DNA of 30,638 nt. Origin: Priapulus caudatus. Its lineage: Eukaryota; Priapulida; Priapulimorpha; Priapulimorphida; Priapulidae. The DNA lies in NCBI RefSeq assembly GCF_000485595.1, contig NW_014577271.1:398753-429390 (forward strand), written 5' to 3'. Numbering within the stretch: position 1 is the stretch's first letter; each line of letters opens with the position of its first letter. Positions 11,925-20,112 of this stretch are shown here, piece by piece. The notes below the pieces were generated by a model, which searched no databases, was not told the origin of the DNA, and saw only the letters and a list, made by a program, of their open reading frames with translations. The position numbers were made by a program, and so were the translations under genes.

Positions 11925-12743
11925 GCTGATAGGGTCTGTGTCTCCCAGGGTACTGCCGGAACGTACCCTGAGTACGGTCCGATATACCGGAACGTATACC
12001 CTGGTAACTATCTGATATACCGGACCGTACCTCACTTACTCACTACCGTACCCTGACTGTCCACGTTCACTATACTGATGTCGCAAAATTTGAAATATAC
12101 ATACAGACCTGTATGATATCTGTATAAAGTTGGATTGGAGTATAAAACTGTGAAACCAAGAAGAATGTTCAACCTATATACACTGATGCGCGCAATCCTT
12201 TTGCAAATATCGCGATGATCGGAAATGCGTTTTCCTTTCGCAATGTTTACGACATTTTCGCGCATTTTCGCGCGAGATTTTTGAAAGATCATGGCTCCAA
12301 GTGTTGTGGTGGAACAGGAAAATTTGTATGATTATCTTAATGGGTTGGAAACGTATAGACTCGCTGACACAAGGTTCGGGAGGTAAAACGTAACACGGTA
12401 AGGGTTTAGACTGGTACCCGTTCGCCACCTTTACTCCAGCATATATCCTTTGCTACACTTCGTCAGTGTAGCGTGTGGAACTGTCGACCGGGTACCAGTC
12501 TAGGTAAGGGTTACGAATATTTTGCGGGAACGGACCGGGAGACGGAGGAACGGGAGCACAAAGCGGCGCGTTTACTGCCGACAAGCGGTACGTATTACGA
12601 CATCGGCTGAAAGTCAGGGTACGGTTTGGAGTAGGCGAGGTACGGTCCGGAATATTAGATAGTTACCAGGGTACGTTCTGGTATACCGGACCGTACCCAG
12701 GGTACGTTCCGGCAGTACCCTGGGGGACATAGACCTTATCAGC
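11925..12743. mobile_element. Mutator-like non-autonomous element, long TIRs, 9-bp target duplication
   Basis: It splits Ig domain 2. Terminal inverted repeats run for about 133 bp (11925-12058 and 12612-12743), start with GCTGATARGGTCT and are rich in GGTAC and CCGG sub-repeats. The 9-bp direct repeat GTGACTCAG flanks it exactly (11916-11924 and 12744-12752), and removing the element with one copy restores the domain-2 order seen in the paralogue. A 9-bp duplication with long TIRs is the signature of Mutator-like elements. The 550-bp centre encodes no transposase and holds a smaller nested element. Confidence 0.8.
12407..12502. mobile_element. 96-bp palindromic MITE nested in the Mutator-like element
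   Basis: It starts TAGACTGGTACCCG and ends CGGGTACCAGTCTA. The 10-bp direct repeat GGTAAGGGTT flanks it (12397-12406 and 12503-12512). A relative with the same TAGACTGG ends and a 9-bp duplication is at 30259-30326, so this is a real small family. The duplication length suggests mobilisation by a Mutator-type transposase. Confidence 0.8.
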
Positions 12744-13180
12744 GTGACTCAGTATGCTGTTTGTTGTAAACGTGTTTGTTCTTGAACCCGCTTCCTCTGT
12801 TTGACTGGAGTCGGCGGTGATATCATCACCATTCAGCCACCGGTAGACGCTAGCTGCTGGATTACTGCTGTCCGATACACAAGCGAACTGTAGCGTTCTA
12901 TCCGGTGATGAAGAGCTGTCTATAAGAGACATGGCAACCGACTGTGGTGACACTAGCACTGTTATATGACCCTTATTAGATAAAGGTCTGTCATCAGGTG
13001 CTACCTCGTTCTAATTCCATTGGCAGTGAAACTCTGCGTCATCTTTATCCACGTTTAAGTTAGAAAGTTTAATGCTGAAGTCACCCGTATCGTACTTGTT
13101 GTCGTCGATGTAAGAGTACCTAGCTGTCTTCCTTCGTGGTCAATATGTCAAAGCTGGCGGAGCGAGATCGAGACGAACTC

Positions 13181-13727
13181 TAATGTTTGTCATATTCTAT
13201 CTAATCTTCAGCATTATCTTCGGTTTATGCAGCATTATATTCGGATTATGTAATCAGCAGCACTATCGATTTGTTCCGATTTGGGTCCAATGTCTATTAG
13301 TCACAGACTGACATTGGTACAGTGAAGCTCTAGTGGAACTCCGTCTCATCGTCTTCTGTTACAGCATGACCAGGCGTCGATGCGTGTGTTCATGTTTCCT
13401 AGATTAGAATTCGATCGACATGATATAAGTGACGACCGGCCTGGTTCTGTTCAGGGCTTATCAAATGTCTTCTAACAGTCTCATCCTCATGTAAAAAATA
13501 ACCAAGGCAAGTAGTTCGTAACATGCCCTAAACAGGAGTTGCTTTCCATGGTAGGTTTCCAGCGGCGCGAAAACCACTACAAACCATTTAAGCGAAGAAA
13601 ACGTACATGCCTCGCGATAAAAATGGCGGCGCGAGCTATGCATGGGCATTCTAAGGTTTGTCATATTCTATTTCATATTCAGCATTATCTTTGGACGGTT
13701 GCGATTTGAGTCCAATATGTCTATTAG
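13181..13727. repeat. pair of diverged direct repeats
   Basis: 13181-13310 and 13650-13727 share GTTTGTCATATTCTAT, AGCATTATCTT, and GTCCAAT-TGTCTATTAGTCA followed by AGACT. The second copy is shorter internally. Between them is unrecognised sequence. They may be remnants of one dispersed element. Confidence 0.6.
13325..13375 (-). pseudogene. possible V-domain fragment (F strand only)
   Basis: The minus strand reads VTEDDETEFH followed by a stop. This resembles the F-strand signature seen in the other V domains of the cluster (KKDEAEFYC, DKDDAEFHC). It is very short and uncertain. Confidence 0.3.
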
Positions 13728-13739
13728 TCATAGACTATC

Positions 13740-14284
13740 CCGCCATTCTCTAACTGCGCATGTCAGAAATCGAGTAATAGTGTGTATGGAAATTTTCGAG
13801 CGCTAATACCTTGCCCTCTCTAGAACCCGAGCGACATATATAACCACCATTACACTTGGCTACGAATGAACGCATTCGTACTAATCAGTAACGTTCAATA
13901 TTAAGGTGTAGATAACATTTTGTGGCCTATAGCCTCTATTCATACCCTCGCCACTATTTATTTGTCTAGACCCGAGAACGCACAGTATATGTCTAGGTCT
14001 GTGTGGGTTTGTGTGCTAACTATGAGCTACTCGTTCTACGTTAACTGGAAAACTATTTTGTATATGTTAGTCTGTGTCCTTCATACGTTCATATTTTATA
14101 ATAATGACGTTTGTAGAAACTGGTGTCTCTGCGTTGTATTTTGAACCTGTATACACGTGTAGCGTTCTAGTATACCTATATGTTGCGCCACACCGCAAAC
14201 ACGTAGCCGCTTTCTATGTAATGATTGTAAAACACAATTAAGTTCACTAGGGTAACATAACCAAGTTTTTAACATTGTTTAAGA
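13740..14284. other. no gene recognised
   Basis: AT-rich sequence between Ig remnants, without recognisable Ig motifs. Confidence 0.45.
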
Positions 14285-14546
14285 AGCCTCTGCTGGCGGT
14301 AAAACTCTATATCATCGTCGTCTATTTGTACTATCATATCATGCAGAATTCGCCTGTAGCGTGGCTGTTATCATCAATGTGTGGGTATGTGTCGGTGGCA
14401 CTGCTAGCAAAATTTGAAACATTACGAAACCACTGTGTAGATATTTCTCCTAGTTCGCTAGCATTATAACCAATGTCTGGTTCACAGTACATGGTAACGT
14501 TGACGTTCCACGTGGTTGCTGCAGAAACTGCACCGTCATCGCCGGC
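14285..14546 (-). pseudogene. Ig V-type domain remnant
   Basis: The minus strand reads WNVNVTMYCEPDIGYNAS, then ISTQWFRNVSN, which gives the B-strand Cys and C-strand Trp of an Ig fold in the same spacing as the first domain of the receptor at 21973. After a frameshift near GEF (about 14346) it continues IVQIDDDDIEFYRQQRL. The conserved F-strand Cys is Arg here (TGC to CGC at about 14299-14301), so the domain disulfide is lost. Its 5' side is cut off by the inverted array at 14545-15584, which may have inserted into it. Confidence 0.65.
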
Positions 14547-15584
14547 TACGGGGCACCATGCAGGACAGGCATTTTTGTACCTATAAACTTGACAAAAATG
14601 AGTTTTGTGAACACAAAACTCAATTCTGTCAATCCTGTCCCACAAAACTCAATTTTGTGAACACAAAACTCAATTCTGTCAATCCTGTCCCACAAAACTT
14701 CAATTCTTGTAAAACACTAAAACTCATTCCTGTGGATACGCGGTTTCGCAGACAAAACGTCATTTGTAAACGACAAAACTCAATTTCTTCCGAACCGGTT
14801 CCAACAAAACTCAATTGTAAACACAAAACCATTCTTCGAACCGTCCAACAAACATCATTTTGTTGCGCCCAAATAATGGCAACACGCAATGAAAATGGCA
14901 CCATCTCGTCAGCCAAGAAAACCAATCGAAGCCCTTCTTACATGCGTGTGCCATATTGGCAACAAAATCGAGTTTTGTGGAATACGTTCGGACAGAATGA
15001 GTTTGTGTTTACAAAAAGTGAGTTTGTGGTACAGATTGACAGAATTAGTTTGTGTTCACAAATTGAGTTTTGTGACCTACGGGGCGCCATAACGGGGCGT
15101 CCCATGCAGGTACAGCGGCTCAGATTCTGTCGAATCCGGTTCCACAAACTCGATTTGTTGCCGCAAATACGGCACACGCATGTTAAGAAGGGCTACCATT
15201 GTCAGAAAGAAACCAATGTAGCCGCTCTTCATGCTTGTGCCAATATGGCAAACAAATCGAGTTTGTGGAACCGGTCGCCAACATTGAAGTTTGTGAAGCC
15301 GGTTCGACAGAATGTATTTTTGTGTTTACAAAATTGAGTTTTGTGAACACCGGTTCGACAGCAATTGAGTTTTGTGTGAACCAGATTGCACAGAATGAGT
15401 TTGTGTTCACAAAATATGTTGTGACCCCCGGATTGACAGAATGAGTTGTGTTTACAAAATTGAGTTTTCTGGTACATCGGATATACAGAATTGAGTTTTT
15501 GTGTTCACAAAAATTAGTTTTGAAGCCAGAATGAGGTTTAGTTAGATAAAAATTGAGCGCCTGTCCCTGCAGTGCCCCCGCTAC
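14545..15584. mobile_element. element built of ~50-bp repeats in opposite orientations
   Basis: The left half carries direct repeats of about 50 bp (first two start at 14601 and 14651) built from CACAAAACTCAATTCTGTC. The right part carries the same motif as reverse complement (GACAGAATGAGTTTGTG). The ends are inverted relatives: CTACGGGGCACCATGCAGG at the left and CCTGCAGTGCCCCCGCTAC at the right. A third copy of the end motif sits in the middle at about 15080-15115, which suggests two elements joined tail to tail. A 24-bp perfect palindrome is at 14599-14622. The 273-codon frame across it is a product of the repeat. Confidence 0.65.
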
Positions 15585-15599
15585 GCTGGCAGCGCAAGC

Positions 15600-16420
15600 C
15601 GTATCAAAAGTTCGTACACGTACAAACGCCATGTAAGCTCACATCTGTCATTTTCTACTCATAGAAGAGCAGGTCATATTACGCATCAATACTGTACTGC
15701 CAGTGTGGCTATTTTCAATGTATTATTGGCCAAACGGGGCCATTTCCTGTGAATATACTCAAACCTAAATTAATTGAATTTGATAAGCAGCTAGAACAGA
15801 ATATACAAAAACGTCTACTGCGGCTGACTGACCACGTCAAACTTGCGTCGAAGCTATTAATCAAGAGCTAATAAATATCTATCTGCTCTGTATTAAATCT
15901 ATCCTTCAATATTTTGATTATTTTTTGTCCATTTGCTATGTTGCAACTCCAGAAAGGAAAGTGCATGATCATGATTCAGAGTAATATATATATATTTATA
16001 CTATATCATATACTAATCATACTATATTAGTTATGTATAATGAAACGAAATTGAAGACTCCACTATAAAATATAAAGCCAATAAGTAATGTATACCATTC
16101 AAAATAATAAAACTTTCATATCAAACAGTTATACTATATATATTTATATATAACTATATATAATATTAGTATATTGGGATGAGTGCATGTTGATATATTG
16201 CGATCTGCAAACGCGAGCAGCCGTTTACGACAACTTATAAGGTAAAATATACGGAGATTGTTCTGGCAATGCCGATGTGTCTAAGTCATATCACACTGAG
16301 TTGAATTTCTAGGTTCGACCAGATCTCGTACGTCTATCATCTGTTTATAATGTAATCGCTGCGATACAAGCAATTTGTGATTCGATAAGATACACGACGC
16401 AGAATAGCTGCAATATATCA
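15600..16420. other. AT-rich, no gene recognised
   Basis: About 800 bp of AT-rich sequence with TATATA tracts near 15980-16000 and 16135-16165. No gene, RNA or element was recognised. Confidence 0.5.
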
Positions 16421-16814
16421 GCATATGCATATCTCTCTATCTCGCTCCTTCTCGATCTTCTCGCCGCACTCGACTTTCAGTTCGCTCGAGACGAATTCTC
16501 TCTCCGTTCCTATTTGTCTGTCACCTTCTGTCGTGCGTCGTCTTGCGCTCCTTCGTAGTTGCCCTTGTGCGCAGACGGAGTTCCGCACACAACACTCCAC
16601 GACCACAACACACACGCACACCGACGTAGACGAATCATTTATAATTCACCGGGACGTGTTTGTTTGCGGTTGAGAATTTAACATCGAACACGTAATCCGA
16701 CCGGCTTGTACATCATCTTCCCCTTTTTATCCATCAGGACAGATCTCCCCATTACGTAACAACTATATAGTATATATACTATATATAGATATATATATAT
16801 TATATATTATAGTG

Positions 16815-17135
16815 TGTTAGTGTGTGTGTGTGTTGTTGTGTGTTGTGCGTGCGTGCGTGCCGTGTGTGTGTGTGTGTGTGTGTGTGTGTTGTGTGTGTCG
16901 TGTCGTGTGTGTGTGCTGTGTTGTGTGTGTGTGTGTGTGCATCTCCCTACCTATATCAACATATCTAGGCATATCTAATTCTATCTATCTATCTAACTAT
17001 CTATCTCATCTATCTATCTATCTATCTAGTCTATCTATCATCTATCAATCTATCTATCCGTGTATTATCTCTTCCTTATAATATATCTATATTATATTAC
17101 ATGTATATATATATATAGTATTATATATATATATA
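16815..17135. repeat. compound microsatellite: GT, CTAT, AT
   Basis: (GT)n with interruptions at 16815-16940, (CTAT)n at 16980-17060, and AT-rich runs at 16768-16812 and 17100-17140. Confidence 0.95.
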
Positions 17136-17625
17136 TATTTGATATATTGATATAATATTTATGCATTTGACGAGGCCACATGGCGGCCCGCGTAACCTTC
17201 TAGCTAGTAGAATGACGGCGCTGTGTCGCACGACTTATCAAGTAAACATCGGCATCATATTTGGCAGCCGTACAAATACCGGCCGAACACAGTGATGTCG
17301 TCAAACCTCTAAAAAAATGGTCGTCGTCGATCAAACTAGGTCGTTTCTAATCACTCAGTCAATCTGACGTGAATTTACGCTAAACACAGTGCTGCCTTGT
17401 TCCGTCCGTTTCCGTCCCGCACCCTTTTCTCGCATCCACTCTACGGAGCGCTATGGGACGAATTACATGACACCCACGCTGAAAAACAAAGATGGTAATA
17501 AACTAGCGAATGGGGAACGACGTCGTGATGTGCTGGGTAAATCAGTCAGGGTCACCAAGTTTAACACTGCCTGACGAGAGCACGAAGAGTGTTTCAGATG
17601 CGCGGTCAATGCGACAGCGCGCAGG

Positions 17626-17665
17626 TATATATGTAGGGTGAGTCGAAGGAGAGGAGTCACATCGT
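17626..17665 (+). promoter_or_regulatory. TATA box and initiator of the glycine-rich peptide gene
   Basis: TATATAT at 17626-17632 is followed 33 bp later by a perfect initiator TCACATC (17657-17663), placing the start at A17659. The predicted transcript runs to a strong donor AAG|GTAAGC after 17720. Confidence 0.6.
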
Positions 17666-17720
17666 GTTCAACAGGCTCCTTCGGTACACACACGCACACA
17701 CCCAAAGCAGAACCAGCAAG
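17659..17720 (+). other. predicted non-coding first exon
   Basis: A 62-bp exon from the initiator to the donor GTAAGC at 17721. It has no ATG. It probably splices to the acceptor TTTGCGTAG ending at 18326, just before the signal-peptide exon. The arrangement is typical of small secreted-peptide genes. Confidence 0.5.
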
Positions 17721-18354
17721 GTAAGCCGATATGCCGTCGTTGTTGTCAGAAACAGGTAACTGTGTTCAGTTGGCTACTGTTAGATATAGAGCTGTATGAT
17801 AAACTTCTATGGGCCTGTCTGGTCTCCCTACACCTAAGTGTGTGTAGATGTTGTCATAACTAGTCTATGTGCTATTGTTCTTATGCATAAGGTCTACTCT
17901 TTATATCCGTGGTACATGTTACAGTGTGCTATAAATCTAGTGGTAGATATCAGATGGAGAGTAGCAAAACGACATAGCAGTATATGTGCGCGCTTGTTTG
18001 CGCTACGTACAGATTTTACACGCACCATATTACATATTATACATTAATATATGTTTCTTTATAGTTGCTATATATATATATTGTAGTATAATTGCGTCTA
18101 GTTATTTACATGTAAAAAAATCCAGGCATTAAATAGATGCTTGTCAGCATACTAGCATACTGAATGAAATTACGTCATCCGTCGAAGTCCATGTTAGTTA
18201 ATAACCGTATTCCGAAGAACAGCAATACGATTCAGTATGATGAAGTATCGAGGATGTTGCTCATGCCCGACACATTGCATTGAGGGTTGTCCACGTTGGC
18301 TTACTGGATTTTGTATCTTTGCGTAGAAAATCTTGTGAAAATCTCAAAAGAAAA

Positions 18355-18622
18355 ATGAATAAGACTACAGCCGCTCTTCTCGTCATCGTCGTGCTAGCCG
18401 TGAGTATAATCTAACGCGTAAATATTCCCCTCCCCATTCTCTCTCCCTCCCTCTTTCTCTCTCCTTTCGCTATCTCATCCTCCTCTTCTTTGGCTCTCTC
18501 ATTTTCTTTGTCTCTGTCGCTCTCTCTCTCTCTCTCTCTCTCGCCCCTGATGTTTCTTTCTCACTCTCGTCGTTTTTTTCTCTTGCACCCAGTTTTCCTC
18601 TCATTTGATCCTCTCTCGATTC

Positions 18623-18670
<48 letters not shown>

Positions 18671-19191
18671 CTCGCTCTCCTTCTGTATACTATGTGTGTG
18701 TGTGTGTTTCCTTCCCCCTCTTTCTCTCGCTCTTTTTGTTACTCGATTCCTCTCCATCGCCGTTGCTTTATTTTTTCATTTGCTGTAGCTCACACGCAAG
18801 CTATACATAAATATGCTGCTTAAAACCCATAGCAAAAATGTTTCCATATATTCAGTAGTGATTAAAACTTTCGAACGCAATAATCATCTGCCTTCACCTA
18901 CAACTTTATTATGCTATATTTTACATTGTATTGCATTATATTACACAGTTTGCATTTATATCTTATATGCATAATATTATGCAGGTCATCGGCATGGCAG
19001 CTGCAGGTTACGGTGGTGGATACGGACGCGGTGGATACGGCGGCGGATACGGTGGATACGGACGCGGTGGATACGGAGGCGGATATGGCGGAAACAGAGG
19101 CGGATACGGAGGCGGATATGGAGGATACGGAGGCGGATACGGAGGCGGATATGGAGGATACGGAGGCGGATACGGAGGCTATCGCGGCTAA
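18355..19191 (+). CDS. secreted glycine/tyrosine-rich repeat peptide (two coding exons)
   Basis: Exon 18355-18399 encodes the start MNKTTAALLVIVVLA, a signal peptide with a Lys/Thr n-region and a hydrophobic core, and ends at a consensus donor GTGAGT. The second coding exon starts after the acceptor TTATGCAG (ends 18984), in phase 0, at VIGMAAAGYGG. The protein totals 83 residues. After the signal, likely cut near Ala-Ala-Ala-Gly, almost everything is GGYGG and GYGRGGYGG repeats with a single Asn, ending YRG. Such peptides occur as cuticle, byssal or shell-matrix proteins and as antimicrobial YGGY peptides, and the sequence alone does not decide. The repeat codons GGA-GGC-GGA-TAC are homogenised, a sign of recent repeat expansion. 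The intron at 18400-18984 holds CT-rich repeats. The frame starts at the first ATG after the acceptor. Confidence 0.75.
18430..18670. repeat. CT-rich microsatellite in the intron
   Basis: Two (CT)n runs (about 18515-18545 and 18630-18668) and surrounding pyrimidine-rich sequence lie within the intron of the glycine-rich gene. Open frames of SLSL on the plus strand and RERE on the minus strand are products of it. Confidence 0.95.
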
Positions 19192-19375
19192 CGCGGCGCA
19201 CGAAGATACCGACTTGCTGTTAGTGTATAGGCTCCTGAACGCTGAGCGCGTTAATAGACCGTAGTATAGAGATCTATGTACATACATAGAATCGTGATGG
19301 AGATACATGCTTCCAACTCAACCCCAATACGGCGATGCAATGTCGTTCATAAATGCGCAAATTGATGAGCATTTC

Positions 19376-19524
19376 AATAAATCGGAAATTTATAGGCATA
19401 TAGATGTATTTCGGTAAATGAATTGAGTGTATTCCTGATTTGTACTTATTTGCATGTCTATTACGAAGATGCTTTGTCCAGTTTTGATGTACTGTAAAAC
19501 ACAAAATATTTCTGTTTAAATAAA
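19376..19524 (+). terminator. two poly(A) signals of the glycine-rich gene
   Basis: AATAAA at 19376-19381 and again at 19519-19524 follow the stop codon at 19189-19191. Either could end the transcript. The 3' UTR would be about 200 or 340 bases. Confidence 0.5.
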
Positions 19525-19679
19525 AACGCTTTCTTCTAAGAATAATTTGCTTGTTTGCAAATGTTTTCAACTTTAGATGGGTGATGGACAAATGTCCGAA
19601 ATGGCAACATGCAAAATCACTGTCACCTAAACCCCATACCACAAAGCTCACGAAAAATATATATGCGTATAAAATAATA

Positions 19680-20112
19680 ATCGTTACCAGAGCCCTGACC
19701 ATACGTTCTCATGGGAAAAATAACATAGGCAGCGTCGTCGTCGCTTCCTCTCATCCAACTAGCGCCATCTACTGGCGTGGCACGCTAAATGTAAGATTCT
19801 TTAGGTAGGATATCAAGGTAGGTGTCGCTCTCACCAAATGTAAGAGTGTTAAAGCTACTCTCATCTGAAGTGTTTCGTGACTGTGCGCCATAACAATACG
19901 TGTCGCTTTTGGGAATCCAGCGACTGGGTGAATGCGTAGAGTTCAAATCGTTGCCAGAGCCCTGACCATAACCTAACGTTCTCATAGGAGGAATAACATA
20001 GGCAGCGTCGTCGTCGCTTCCTCTCATCCAACCAGCGCCACCTACTGGCGAAGCGCGCTGACTGTAAGAGTCTTCAGGTAAGATGTCAGAGTAAGTGTAG
20101 CTCTCCCCGAGA
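19680..20112 (-). repeat. duplication of the receptor tail segment
   Basis: 19680-19837 and 19948-20112 are direct repeats of about 160 bp, sharing for example CATAGGCAGCGTCGTCGTCG. Both encode, on the minus strand, TY(S/L)DILP, a glycine/tryptophan block and SDDDAAYVI. In the downstream copy the codon matching Gln (CAG) is TAG, which ends the protein after ESYI, so the rest of that copy is untranslated. Confidence 0.85.

Larger units (their letters stand above)
10880..13145 (-). pseudogene. Ig-superfamily receptor pseudogene, cut by two transposons and fused
   Basis: Read on the minus strand and skipping the two insertions, this follows the receptor at 19785-21973. It begins with the end of a V domain (13140-13020: YIDDNKYDTGDFS, then DAEFHCQW), then the second Ig domain (12960-12752, with FACVSDSSNPAASV and ITADSSQTEEAGS). 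A 819-bp element interrupts at SILSH. The rest of domain 2 and the first half of domain 3 follow (11915-11655, NADGYSEPSYTWLHGD). A 469-bp insertion interrupts there, then domain 3 resumes (GLYACKATSVFGEY) and runs into domain 4 (11187-10995). At about 10990 domain 4 jumps into a second V-domain end (VEKVDAEFHCQWNQNE), and at about 10918 into the cytoplasmic-tail motif NTSDESSFNTL. The last two joins are deletions. Stops and frameshifts occur throughout. Confidence 0.85.

Noticed and set aside
14516-15337. 273-codon open frame on the plus strand
   Set aside because: It runs across the inverted 50-bp repeat array. Its sequence repeats LNFVNTKLN-type blocks in several frames on both strands, so it is a product of repeats that lack stops.
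18898-19308. 136-codon minus-strand frame and a plus-strand DTEAD-repeat frame
   Set aside because: Both are other-frame shadows of the glycine-rich repeat exon, which alone has a signal peptide and splice sites.
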